This document shows, one piece after another, positions 30,166-39,178 of a DNA stretch of 64,000 nucleotides (position 1 is the stretch's first letter; every line of letters starts with the position of its first letter). The notes below the pieces were generated by a model that made no database searches, was not told the DNA's origin, and worked only from the letters and a program-made list of their open reading frames with translations. This DNA is from Clostridiales bacterium. Lineage in GTDB: Bacteria; Bacillota; Clostridia; Caldicoprobacterales; DTU083. The position numbers were made by a program, and so were the translations under genes. The stretch is taken from positions 1-64,000 of the forward strand of contig DUSN01000090.1 in assembly GCA_012842605.1 (NCBI GenBank), read 5' to 3'.

Positions 30166-31283
30166 TGATTTTCTTCCTCCTGTTTTTTGGTTGAAAATAT
30201 TTGCAGCGTATCATTCTTAGTGCGAACAAGTATATATTCAGGCCGGAATGAGTTAGTGAACAACTCGTCTGCTGGCTCCTGCAGCCTTTGCTTATGTATG
30301 ATTTTTCCTTCCTTGTTAACAATTACAAAGGTATTGCTAAACTCCAGGGCTATATAACCATACTGGTGAATTTTTATACCGGACAGATATTTGGGAAACA
30401 TTTTTACAGAATAACCCTTGCTATCAATAATAAGGGTGTTTCCCTTTTTATCTCCTAACTGCGTTTTTTCAGGAAAGTATATAAATAATCCGCCATCCGA
30501 TTTTATAGTTTCAAAATTTCCGTCGGATTCATGTCTTACTGTCCACTGCAATTCTCCCTCAATATTGTAACATAATATATCTTTTATTCCTATTAGAATA
30601 ATTTTGTCTTTCAGCCTGAATATTTCGTATATAAATTGATTTTCCAGTGTCAGCACCCCATATAACTCGTTCCGGTTAATATAGTGAAAAACACGGGTGA
30701 TAGGGAACGGTGAATTAACGCCTAAGGTTAACAGCGACACATCCCTGCTATAAAAATCAGCGGATATATACCTGGATTCTCCGGTACCATCCATAGATAT
30801 CAAAAAATCACTGTTATTCACCAAAATATATGGCTGAGCCAAATCACTGTCGTCATGGATCAGCAGGATTAAAAAATCTGTACATTCTTTAATATCCCAT
30901 ATCTTTAAATCCTGGTTTTCATACACCAGCGTAAAGGGAACGGTTCTTGTATCGTATATACGGCTGCTTTTGGTAACAATATAATTTTGGCTATGTGCTG
31001 TTATATATATGCTTCCGTTTTCAGCTGACAGGTCGTCTTGACTAAAAGGGGGAAGCATTTCTGTTTGATCCCAGTAATAGAATCTTGAGGGTGCACCGCA
31101 TACAATCCATCCTTCCGAGAAAAAGTGAAGGTCTTCTTCTTGCGACAAGACTATGTCTTCGGCAGAGAAGACCGGATACAGGACTGGTGAGTGCTGGTTA
31201 GCAATATATGAGTAAATAAAAAATATAGCTGCTGCTATTATTAAAAATATCATTGCCGGAACAAATCTTTTTTTACGACGCAT
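30162..31283 (-). CDS. Membrane-anchored DUF5711-like beta-propeller protein
   Basis: A 373-residue protein. The ATG at 31283, preceded by TTAAGGAGAAAACCT, is preferred over the upstream start at 31304. A basic N-terminus and one membrane helix (about 7-28) anchor a large outer domain. That domain consists of repeated beta-strand blocks with a W/Y/F-rich pattern (GSIYITA, NELYGVL, GGLFIYF, GYIALEF), as expected of a propeller, similar to clostridial DUF5711 proteins. It is coupled to cvpA. The function is unknown. Confidence 0.6.
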   Translation of the reverse strand: MRRKKRFVPAMIFLIIAAAIFFIYSYIANQHSPVLYPVFSAEDIVLSQEEDLHFFSEGWIVCGAPSRFYYWDQTEMLPPFSQDDLSAENGSIYITAHSQNYIVTKSSRIYDTRTVPFTLVYENQDLKIWDIKECTDFLILLIHDDSDLAQPYILVNNSDFLISMDGTGESRYISADFYSRDVSLLTLGVNSPFPITRVFHYINRNELYGVLTLENQFIYEIFRLKDKIILIGIKDILCYNIEGELQWTVRHESDGNFETIKSDGGLFIYFPEKTQLGDKKGNTLIIDSKGYSVKMFPKYLSGIKIHQYGYIALEFSNTFVIVNKEGKIIHKQRLQEPADELFTNSFRPEYILVRTKNDTLQIFSTKKQEEENQ

Positions 31284-31520
31284 AGGTTTTCTCCTTAAGA
31301 GCATTCATTAATAGTAATTCGTTGCAAATTGTCAAATTCCTTCCCTTAAGATAAATATCTCAGTGTTTGCAACTTAAACAATTACCTTGATGACATGCAT
31401 AAGTGGACGTTTTCTCTACATAAAATAATACTACTGGCAGGGAACAGCAATAATGTGTCATGCAATGATTTTTCATTTAATGGGAAAGATTTATGTAAAT
31501 GTTATTTTTGGGAGGTTTGT

Positions 31521-32177
31521 ATGGAGAGGATTCGAGATGAAATATCAATAGACGTAAACCATCCCCATGCATTAACCCTTTTCAGCAGAGAATTTGAGAA
31601 AATGTTCAAGCATCTTTATACAGATGAGTATAATGATGTAGTTATATTATGTATTGGAACAGACCGCTCCACAGGAGATTGCCTGGGACCTTTGGTGGGG
31701 CATAAGCTGAAACTTATTCAGTACAGCAATATTTTTATATATGGTACACTGGATAATCCGGTACATGCAAAAAACCTGGCAGATGTAATTAAAGAAATAG
31801 AAACCAAGCATGAACGGCCGTTTATAATTTCTATTGACGCCTGTCTGGGCAAGCCGGAGCGAGTAGGCAGGATCGGAATGGGAAAAGGACCGTTAAGGCC
31901 GGGTGCCGGTGTCAACAAAACACTGCCTGAAGTTGGACACATGCATATAATTGGAGTAGTCAACATTAGCGGGTTTATGGAATATCTGATTCTTCAAAAT
32001 ACAAGGCTTAATTTGATTATGAGGATGGCCGATACAATAAGCAGCGGTATTCATTTTAACATATGGAAGTATGTTAAAGGCAACAGTGTCAGGCCATTGC
32101 AGCAGCAAAGACCTGACAATGGCAAAGAAACTGAATACATAAAAGCAGCAAATCAGAAAAAGAACAGCGGGCTGTAG
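31521..32177 (+). CDS. yyaC: Spore protease-like sporulation protein YyaC
   Basis: A 218-residue protein of the YyaC/GPR-like fold. The ATG at 31521 follows GGGAGGTTTGT; an open frame further upstream has no such signal. Motifs: ILCIGTDRSTGDCLGPLVG near residue 40, IISIDACLGKPERVG near 100, and a glycine-rich KGPLRPGAGVNKTLPEVG. In Bacillus yyaC lies near spo0J and is made in the mother cell or forespore under sporulation sigma factors; its presence supports a spore-former. Its 3' end overlaps the convergent UPF0180 gene by 25 bases. Confidence 0.88.
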   Translation: MERIRDEISIDVNHPHALTLFSREFEKMFKHLYTDEYNDVVILCIGTDRSTGDCLGPLVGHKLKLIQYSNIFIYGTLDNPVHAKNLADVIKEIETKHERPFIISIDACLGKPERVGRIGMGKGPLRPGAGVNKTLPEVGHMHIIGVVNISGFMEYLILQNTRLNLIMRMADTISSGIHFNIWKYVKGNSVRPLQQQRPDNGKETEYIKAANQKKNSGL

Positions 32178-32446
32178 GTCCTGCTTTCTATCATGTATTT
32201 AATTTCCTCATTTGTTTTATTTCTTGCGTTAATCAGCAAAATGCCGGAAGGAGCAGAAGTTGTATCTGCCTTTAAGCTATTGTCAAGTGCCGCATGAAAT
32301 GTTTGCTGGCCCAGGATATTTTGATCCAAATATATGTAAACTGATATATTGCCGTCTATTTCATCGGCATAGACTGTTTTGTAGCCTTGGTTGTCCAAAT
32401 AGGATTTCAGTTCATCCAGTCCTCTTTCTAAAGCAATAGTGCTCAT
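32153..32446 (-). CDS. UPF0180/YkuS-like small protein
   Basis: A 97-residue protein. The first half (IALERGLDELKSYLDNQGYKTV) resembles the start of UPF0180 (YkuS) proteins, and residues 60-90 add an ILLINARNKTNEEIKYMIESR segment. The function is unknown. Its ribosome binding site GGGAGGTG lies inside the 3' arm of a terminator-like hairpin (32452-32493), so its translation may depend on that structure opening. Confidence 0.5.
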   Translation of the reverse strand: MSTIALERGLDELKSYLDNQGYKTVYADEIDGNISVYIYLDQNILGQQTFHAALDNSLKADTTSAPSGILLINARNKTNEEIKYMIESRTYSPLFFF

Positions 32447-32451
32447 AAAAA

Positions 32452-32493
32452 AACACCTCCCGTGTTATTTTATTATTCTTCCGGGAAGGTGTT
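32452..32493 (-). terminator. Terminator-like hairpin overlapping a ribosome binding site
   Basis: Read on the minus strand, AACACCTTCCCG (32493-32482) pairs with CGGGAGGTGTT (32462-32452) with one bulged base, followed by a run of seven T. It lies downstream of the DUF4446 gene, and the ATG of the UPF0180 gene follows the T-run immediately. Confidence 0.75.
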
Positions 32494-32512
32494 CTTATTA
32501 TTCGATTAAAAT

Positions 32513-33007
32513 TTATTTGAGGGCTTTTTCTATAGCTTCTTTTTCTTCATCGGACAAAGGATATGCGGATTGTTTTGCTTTTATGGGTTTTGCAAAACTG
32601 GTTGAAGTGTTTCTGCCATATAAGCTGGTTAGTACAAATCCATCCCCATTTTCATCAAGCATGGCAACTGAAAAGCTTTGATCGCTGCCCATATTTTCAA
32701 AAGCATTGTAACGAACTACTCCAACGTGCTGGACACAACGGTTCATTTTATTATTTATTGATGAACAGGCAAGTTCTAATTCCTTTATACGTGTATGGCT
32801 TGCCTGTATTTCTTCTAATTGCTGCAGGAGCATTGATTCCAGGTTTTTGCTGTCTGCTCCTCTCATCAGCCTTTTATATTTTCTTATAATCTTGCTTGTT
32901 CTTCTAAAGTTTACCAGTACCAGAATAAATGAAATTAAAGCTGCAATGGCTGAAGCACATATAACTTCCATTGAATATGTTCTCAGGAATTCTACTATAT
33001 ATTCCAT
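32513..33007 (-). CDS. DUF4446 family membrane-anchored protein
   Basis: A 164-residue protein with one N-terminal membrane helix (about 13-32), a coiled-coil-like Glu/Lys-rich stretch (about 40-85) and a C-terminal domain with CVQHVGVVRYNAFENMG and SFSVAMLDENGDGFVLTSLYGR, the DUF4446 signature. Members are conserved near parB in Clostridia; the function is unknown. The start has an AGGAGGTC ribosome binding site. Confidence 0.82.
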   Translation of the reverse strand: MEYIVEFLRTYSMEVICASAIAALISFILVLVNFRRTSKIIRKYKRLMRGADSKNLESMLLQQLEEIQASHTRIKELELACSSINNKMNRCVQHVGVVRYNAFENMGSDQSFSVAMLDENGDGFVLTSLYGRNTSTSFAKPIKAKQSAYPLSDEEKEAIEKALK

Positions 33008-33031
33008 ATGACCTCCTATTATGACTTCCTG

Positions 33032-33910
33032 CTATATGTTGCCGATTACATTTAAGGATAACGGTGCCAGTCTGATAGTTACCGGCGTAGTCATGGCACA
33101 TTCACCGTCTACATTGACTACTAAATCATTTGAATGAATTTGAATTTCTTTGCACCTGTATGTTTTTACTACGGGAAGGCTGAGGTGTTCGCCCTTTATA
33201 AATTTTACAAGCAGAAAGGGGATTTTGTAGCGCGGTACCGGCTCAATGTGAATCACATCCAAAAAGCCGTCTGTAATTGAACCATTAGGGTTTACTTTCA
33301 TCCCGCCCCCATAGCAGACGCCATTGCAAATAGCAGCAAGAAAAGTGTTTTCTACAACTTTGCTGCCGTCTATTACGTATTCAACTTTTTTAGGTTTATA
33401 AGTCAGGAATTTTACAAATACTGAAACCAAATAAGCGGATTTTCCTTTTATAAATCTTTTTATTTTATGAAGATCCCTGACTATTTCTGCATCAAAACCT
33501 ATACTGGCTATGTTAAGAAAAACCCTGCCGTTAAATTTGGCCAGGTCAACTGGGAAGGCAGGTTTGTCAGCAATAATATTAAGAGCCCTTTCAACATTGG
33601 AAAAACCTATCGGCATATTTAATGCCCGTGCAAAATCATTGCCGCTTCCTAATGGCAGGATGCCAAGAGGGATATCTGTTCCTGACAAGCCATTGGTTAC
33701 CTCCAGGACTGTTCCGTCTCCCCCTGCAGCTATAACTGCCGAATAGCCAGTGCAAGTATCTCTTACTACCTGAGTTGCTTCCCCTGCCGCATTTGTTTCA
33801 TGAATTGCATATTCAATATTACGGGCTGTGCAAAATTTCTCTATGATGGGTATTGCGTCCCTGGTCTTGCCCTTTCCTGCAACCGGATTAATTATAAATA
33901 ATAATTTCAT
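33032..33910 (-). CDS. Diacylglycerol/lipid kinase family protein (YegS/DgkB type)
   Basis: A 292-residue ATP-dependent lipid kinase. NPVAGKGK at residues 8-15 and AAGGDGTVLEVTNGL near 61-75 form the catalytic nucleotide loop, with LGILPLGSGNDFARAL following. These are hallmarks of the DAGK_cat fold; in Gram-positives such enzymes return diacylglycerol to phosphatidic acid. The length suits the family. Whether the lipid is diacylglycerol or another polyprenyl or ceramide-like substrate is not shown. Confidence 0.88.
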   Translation of the reverse strand: MKLLFIINPVAGKGKTRDAIPIIEKFCTARNIEYAIHETNAAGEATQVVRDTCTGYSAVIAAGGDGTVLEVTNGLSGTDIPLGILPLGSGNDFARALNMPIGFSNVERALNIIADKPAFPVDLAKFNGRVFLNIASIGFDAEIVRDLHKIKRFIKGKSAYLVSVFVKFLTYKPKKVEYVIDGSKVVENTFLAAICNGVCYGGGMKVNPNGSITDGFLDVIHIEPVPRYKIPFLLVKFIKGEHLSLPVVKTYRCKEIQIHSNDLVVNVDGECAMTTPVTIRLAPLSLNVIGNI

Positions 33911-33926
33911 ATTCAGTCTCCCATTA

Positions 33927-35273
33927 TTAATATCGGAAAATATAACCTCTGTTTCTGTGTTTCTTCCTTCTGCTTCTGCGTATTATTAAAGTCAATAAGA
34001 TAACCAGTGCTATAATAACCAGGAATAACACTTCTACTGAGATTTCATACTTTCCTATGGTAATTGATTTTATCAATTCCTTTTCATCATTTTCATCCTG
34101 TGCATTGCTTTCCTCAAGGGGAGGCTGTTCTACCGGAGGGGTTGGTTCAGGTTCCGGCATAAAGGTAGATTCCAGGTAGCTCAGTTCTTCTTCCATCCAC
34201 ATTAGGAATAGGGCATTGCCCATAACATAGCTCTTTGCGGAATCCAGGTAGTCGTAAAGTATAGTGTTTTCAGTCAGCAGTGATTTCATATGATAATATT
34301 TATCATAGATAATCCGATTTTTGAAGGTACCCTCCAATTCGCCGAATATGGGCTGTGACTCCAGCTGATCAAAGATATCAAATACATCTTTTATTTTGTA
34401 TAAGCCTTGATTTGCCAAGGCTTTCATATATAACAGCTCATTTTTCAAACCGGTTTCGTTCTGGGATTCCAGGTACTTGTCTATCAGTGCAACAGCTTCA
34501 TAATAGGATTTGCTGTCAAAAGCTTTTGTTATTGATGTTATAGACTTATCTCCCGCAGCCTGGGCCGAAATATATTCGCTGGCCAGTTGTTCGATATTAC
34601 GAAAATATACCTGTATATGCGAAGGAAATTCGTCATTGGTGAATTTCCAGTTCAACCGTCCCATTCTGTCATAGTAATGAGGCAGGACAGACGGGTTTGG
34701 CTCAAACACATAAGGCGGCGCATCTCCCAGGTCTACTGAAATCTCAATATTCTGCGGGACGTTTAACCATGTTTTAAGAAACTCCAGGGGGATATAAATA
34801 CTTTTTGTTCCGTCTTCAGATTTTTGATTTTCTGTTGTGTAGGATATGTCTATCACTTTATATCCGTTAGGCTCTAATGATACATACCAGGTATACCACC
34901 TTGCAGGAATATCAGACAACCCGCTTTCTTCCTTTTTAGTCCTGTCTCTTCTGGCAATAAGACGCTGATTTTTACCGTCCATAAACACTTCCAGGTTTTC
35001 TAGTTTTATAGTTTCCTGGTTTATGTGGGTCGGTATGCCAATCATTATATCAGTGCGCTTGTCTTCTGTATTTTTTATAACAATAGTGGAATTTGTCTGG
35101 GTAATATTATAATTTACCTTTAGATTAGCTTTATAGGAGACTGCCTGTACGGTTGGATCCTCAGATACACTGGCAGAGGATGATATTTTCGTTAACGGCG
35201 CAGGAGCAGCCAGCGAGGACATGGGCATCGCCAATGTCAGAAGAAAAATCAGTAATATTATGCATCTTTTCAT
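33927..35273 (-). CDS. Type I membrane protein with signal peptide and C-terminal anchor, function unknown
   Basis: A 448-residue exported protein: signal peptide (1-22, cleavage near SLAAP), an extracytoplasmic domain of about 380 residues, a proline/glutamate spacer (EPEPTPPVEQPP, about 378-390), one membrane helix (about 414-434) and a basic tail RRSRRKKHR. Residues 50-220 are beta-rich (IVIKNTEDKRTDIMIGIP, WYVSLEPNGYKVIDISY) and the second half is helical and TPR-like. No family is recognised. It starts next to a 9-bp inverted repeat upstream (35313-35345). Confidence 0.6.
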   Translation of the reverse strand: MKRCIILLIFLLTLAMPMSSLAAPAPLTKISSSASVSEDPTVQAVSYKANLKVNYNITQTNSTIVIKNTEDKRTDIMIGIPTHINQETIKLENLEVFMDGKNQRLIARRDRTKKEESGLSDIPARWYTWYVSLEPNGYKVIDISYTTENQKSEDGTKSIYIPLEFLKTWLNVPQNIEISVDLGDAPPYVFEPNPSVLPHYYDRMGRLNWKFTNDEFPSHIQVYFRNIEQLASEYISAQAAGDKSITSITKAFDSKSYYEAVALIDKYLESQNETGLKNELLYMKALANQGLYKIKDVFDIFDQLESQPIFGELEGTFKNRIIYDKYYHMKSLLTENTILYDYLDSAKSYVMGNALFLMWMEEELSYLESTFMPEPEPTPPVEQPPLEESNAQDENDEKELIKSITIGKYEISVEVLFLVIIALVILLTLIIRRSRRKKHRNRGYIFRY

Positions 35274-35729
35274 CTTCTATCCTCACCTCTCTGCCAAGTA
35301 CTGGCTGAAATGCTTATATAAAAGTATATCCATATCTTATATAAGTTTAGCATACTACATATGAAAGAACAAGATTATCTAAAACCGCTGAAGCTATTTT
35401 TATTTTGGCATTTCTGGAACCAAATCACTGTTAAATAGCAGAGAAGACATGATTACAGCAATAAGCATTAGATTTCAAATTTTTACAATATGTATAAAAT
35501 GTAATGTCGAATAAGAATACATTATATAATTTGGTGTAAATAGAAAAATATGGGAAATACTCCGGGAAATAAAGGGATTCTAAGAGGCCGGATTGAAGAT
35601 AATTAAAACAAATTACTTTGAATTTATGATTTTTCATGAAACAGCTAAATACCTTCCTATGGGTATATGATGCTGATTTTGCAAGTGGATTATAGCTTAT
35701 ACATTTGATTGCCGTATGGAGGAATAGAA
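35274..35729. other. Intergenic region with inverted repeat between divergent genes
   Basis: About 455 A/T-rich bases. A 9-bp perfect inverted repeat CTTATATAA (35313-35321) and TTATATAAG (35337-35345) lies about 40-70 bases before the minus-strand gene and is a candidate operator. No RNA gene or ORF is supported. Confidence 0.5.
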
Positions 35730-36842
35730 ATGTTTGAAAAAATAAAACCCGGCCATTTTAATAAAGTACCAACCAAAGTTTTGCTTGCATACAGGGTGTG
35801 CATATTATTATATTTATTGCTTATTGTTCTGAAAACAGAGCTGCAGTTAAATCTTAAACGAGACTTTGTAATTGTTTGCCTGGGGATATACCAGATGCTG
35901 GCTGCCTGTATGTTCCACCAGGTTATGAAAATTCCTGTTGCCCGCCTTCTTATGTGTATTGCAGATCTCTTAACAGCGCAGACCGCGGTATTGTTGACCG
36001 GCGGCAGCATGAGCCTGTTTATTCCGTGTGTATTTATCCCTATCTTTACCTTGCATATTATATACGGAATTAAAGGGCTTGTAGGCGGATTAATGGGTCT
36101 TATTGCCGGGAGCAGTGCTTATGTCATTTTTATAAATAATTCACAGTTAAGTTTTGAGGAAGCTCTGAACGGTGGATCGAGCATGGCAGCAGCAGCCATC
36201 AGTTTACTAATATTATACATTATTCCATATCTGGCACTTAACCATTATATTAGAACAACCAACCAGTTGAAAAACTTAGAGAACAGGTATGAAGAGCTTG
36301 ACAATATGAACAGCAAGCTGCTGGTTCTATATGAAATGACAGGCAGGTTTAATTTTGAAAACACTGTTGCACAGGTTATGGACAGGCTTCTTGCTTTATG
36401 CGGTGAACTCTTTCAGGCAGAACGCATCTGTGTTTTTCTGATTCGAGGGGGAGAGGTAGAGATATATGGTAAGTCTACTCCCCAGGAAAAAGAGGATATC
36501 TATAGGTTGATAATGGAGCAGAAAAAAAATGACAAGGATGAGGGAAGAGAATATATCCTTCGTGAAGATGCGCTGGTAATTCCCTTAATTAGGGGAACCC
36601 GCACCGATGGAGTACTGTACTTTCATGGATGGAAACAAAAAGAGATTACAAACCGGGATGCCATATTGTTTTCTATGATGGCTAATATGCTCTGTACCTA
36701 TTTAGAGAATCTTGAGTATGTTGAATCATTGCAGCAAAGACTGCTACCTGAAACCAGTATTCTGCTCAGCCACCTTGATTCAGGAAAATCTGTGAAGGGA
36801 ATTCTGGATAAGCGAATTGTTGGCCAGGATGAAAGGGAGTAG
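35730..36842 (+). CDS. Membrane protein with five to six helices and a C-terminal GAF domain
   Basis: A 370-residue protein. The ATG at 35730 follows TATGGAGGAATAG. Residues about 15-185 contain five or six hydrophobic segments, followed by a short coiled coil (LKNLENRYEELDNMNSKLL) and a GAF-like domain (about 205-345, with ERICVFLIRGG, LVIPLIRGTRTDGVLYFHG). No kinase, cyclase or HTH output domain follows, so it would have to signal through a partner. The architecture resembles membrane GAF sensors next to type IV pilus or sporulation loci in other genomes. The function is not known. Confidence 0.6.
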   Translation: MFEKIKPGHFNKVPTKVLLAYRVCILLYLLLIVLKTELQLNLKRDFVIVCLGIYQMLAACMFHQVMKIPVARLLMCIADLLTAQTAVLLTGGSMSLFIPCVFIPIFTLHIIYGIKGLVGGLMGLIAGSSAYVIFINNSQLSFEEALNGGSSMAAAAISLLILYIIPYLALNHYIRTTNQLKNLENRYEELDNMNSKLLVLYEMTGRFNFENTVAQVMDRLLALCGELFQAERICVFLIRGGEVEIYGKSTPQEKEDIYRLIMEQKKNDKDEGREYILREDALVIPLIRGTRTDGVLYFHGWKQKEITNRDAILFSMMANMLCTYLENLEYVESLQQRLLPETSILLSHLDSGKSVKGILDKRIVGQDERE

Positions 36843-37097
36843 CTTTTTACAGAAAAAAGCATCCCCTCTGCTTTTAATTGCTCCTACTGCGGTATATTCC
36901 TAAAATTTGATATACTGTCATTTCCATTTTGCTTTTTATAAATCTAAACATTTATTGCCGGATGTGCTATATTAGACATATCAGAATGCACATTGTTCAT
37001 GTCTTTTAAATAGTTTTATATGATTATATTTCCAGATAAATTGGGATGCTGGAAATGTGGTTTTTTTAATTTTTATGAGTAGTCAAAGGAGCTATGT

Positions 37098-39044
37098 ATG
37101 AATGCTGTTTTTAAAATGTATCCGACAGTTATAACCCCATTTAATCAGGAGGGTGACATAGACTATAACTCTTATGAGAAATTAATTGATCTTTTTGCCG
37201 GAAACGAATGTGATGGCTTGTTCGCAGTTTGTCAATCCAGTGAAATGTTTTATTTGTCCGAGGAAGAGAAATTGCAGCTGGCTGGCTGCAGTGTCAGGCT
37301 ATGCAGGGAGAAAAATATAAAATGTGTTATTTCAGGTCATACACAGGACACACTTTATGAGCAAATTGCATATTTGCAAAAAGCAGAGCTTCTGGGAGCA
37401 GATGCTCTGGTACTGGTATCCAACAGACTTGCAGCAGAGGACGAGAGCGATGAAATCTTAATAGATAATTTAAAATATATAATAGATCACCTGAAACCAG
37501 GTACCAGGCTGGGAATTTATGAGTGTCCGTATCCATACAAGCGGCTGCTGACACCTAAGGTTCTTGATTTTATAGCCTTATCGGGCAAATTTGATTTTAT
37601 CAAGGATACATGCTGTAATATTGAGTTAATCCGTCAACGCATCTGTCAATTGAAGGGAACATGTATAGAACTGTACAATGCCAATGCTGCAACACTGGTT
37701 GACAGTTTTCTGGCCGGTGCCGCAGGATATTCAGGAGTAATGCTGAATTTTATACCAGAGCATTTTAAGAAGCTAAAGAAATACCTAAGCACTGTATGTT
37801 CAGCCGGAGAACCTGCTGCATCCTTTAATCCGAGAACTGCCAGGTGGATAAGTGATTTTATAACAATGGCCAGTGTCTATGAGTATCAGTGCTACCCCCG
37901 TAATGCTAAGTATTTTCTGGTGCAGCGTGGGATTATTGCTGCTGATTTGGTACGAGACAAGCAGAAAGCTCTAACTGAAACCCAATGCAGGGAGTTAAAG
38001 GCTTTTGCTAATACTGCGCGAAGCAATTTGGCCCAATTAGGACCTTTTTCCAGCCCGGAGCTTATATTCCCTGAGAATACTTATTTCCGGAATTGTCATG
38101 CTTCTACTGTGCTGCCCCTTGAAGACGGAACGGTACTTGTTGCTTATTTTGCCGGTACTGAGGAGGGAAACCCTGATGTGGGAATCTGGCTGTCCCGCAG
38201 GGTAAACGGTGAGTGGCAGGAGCCTGTTCAGATAGCAAAGACCGAGCAGACTGCACATTGGAATCCGGTATTGTTTAAGACTGCTGACGGCATACGTATT
38301 GTATATAAGGTTGGGAAAGACATTTCTACATGGAAGAGCCGAACCATGGTGTCCAGGGATAAGGGGAAAACCTGGTCGCAGGAGGCATGCTATCCGCCGC
38401 CCAATGATGCCTGCGGTCCTGTTCGCAGCAAGCCACTGCTTATGAGCAATGGAAGGCTGCTGGCTCCTAATTCTGACGAAAAGGACGGAGTATGGCTGCC
38501 AAGGGTAGATGTGTCAGATGATTATGGAGAAAGCTTTAAATTGCTTTCGAAAATCAGCATAAACAGAACCAATCCTAATGAGCCTGACTACATAGAAGGA
38601 GAAGGGGCTATTCAGCCTACACTTTGGGAAAGTGAGCCCGGGCATATCCATATGCTGCTGCGCACTTCCTGCGGATATATCTATCGTTCAGATTCGGAAG
38701 ACTGGGGAGAAACATGGTGTCAGGCATACAATACTTATCTGCCAAGCAATAACAGCGGGATAGAAGCAGTATCTCATGGTAAAGAGCTGTATTTAATATT
38801 TAACCCGGTATCAGGAAACTGGGCTGCCCGTACACCTATTGTTATTTATAAATCCACAGATAACGGATTAACGTTTGATCATTTTATGACTCTTGAAAGC
38901 AGGACATTTGACAATAATAACTTTATAGCCGAATTTTCATATCCTGCTGCAGTTGTATTGGATGACACCTTATATGTCACATATACTTATATGAGGCGTC
39001 AGATAGCTTTTCACCAGATTTTCCTGGGAAATTCTAATACTTAA
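37098..39044 (+). CDS. Fusion of neuraminate-lyase/DHDPS-like aldolase and BNR sialidase-like domain
   Basis: A 648-residue cytoplasmic protein (no signal peptide) with two catalytic-type domains. Residues 1-300 form a DHDPS/NanA-type TIM barrel: the Schiff-base lysine is K169 in FIKDTC, the tyrosine is Y141 in YECPYP and the pyruvate-binding loop is CQSSEM (45-50, versus GGSTGE in NanA). Residues 315-648 form a BNR_2 propeller: RNCHASTVLPLEDGTVLVAYF opens it (longer motif, positions about 330-350), and Asp-boxes SRDKGKTW, SDDYGESF, SEDWGETW and STDNGLTF follow. The first is an aldolase or lyase family for 2-keto acids, the second a glycosidase or lyase family. The substrate of either half is inferred, not shown. 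Confidence 0.8.
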   Translation: MNAVFKMYPTVITPFNQEGDIDYNSYEKLIDLFAGNECDGLFAVCQSSEMFYLSEEEKLQLAGCSVRLCREKNIKCVISGHTQDTLYEQIAYLQKAELLGADALVLVSNRLAAEDESDEILIDNLKYIIDHLKPGTRLGIYECPYPYKRLLTPKVLDFIALSGKFDFIKDTCCNIELIRQRICQLKGTCIELYNANAATLVDSFLAGAAGYSGVMLNFIPEHFKKLKKYLSTVCSAGEPAASFNPRTARWISDFITMASVYEYQCYPRNAKYFLVQRGIIAADLVRDKQKALTETQCRELKAFANTARSNLAQLGPFSSPELIFPENTYFRNCHASTVLPLEDGTVLVAYFAGTEEGNPDVGIWLSRRVNGEWQEPVQIAKTEQTAHWNPVLFKTADGIRIVYKVGKDISTWKSRTMVSRDKGKTWSQEACYPPPNDACGPVRSKPLLMSNGRLLAPNSDEKDGVWLPRVDVSDDYGESFKLLSKISINRTNPNEPDYIEGEGAIQPTLWESEPGHIHMLLRTSCGYIYRSDSEDWGETWCQAYNTYLPSNNSGIEAVSHGKELYLIFNPVSGNWAARTPIVIYKSTDNGLTFDHFMTLESRTFDNNNFIAEFSYPAAVVLDDTLYVTYTYMRRQIAFHQIFLGNSNT

Positions 39045-39178
39045 GTTATCAGACTGGAGTATTCTTTATTCTGCGAATACACTTGGTATAAAAGCTAATA
39101 AACAGTAAGTTTTATATCACAATAGGGTTTGTTACCATTTCATATTTATATGTATTACAAGGAAGTGGTGATTACTTT

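Noticed and set aside
35557-35570. Noc-binding site (ATTTCCCGGGAAAT-like)
   Set aside because: Only the right half matches; three mismatches in the left half make it no better than chance in A/T-rich DNA.
36842-36862. Terminator after the GAF membrane protein
   Set aside because: GCTTTTT/AAAAAGC forms only an A/T-rich stem with little stability; not listed as a feature.
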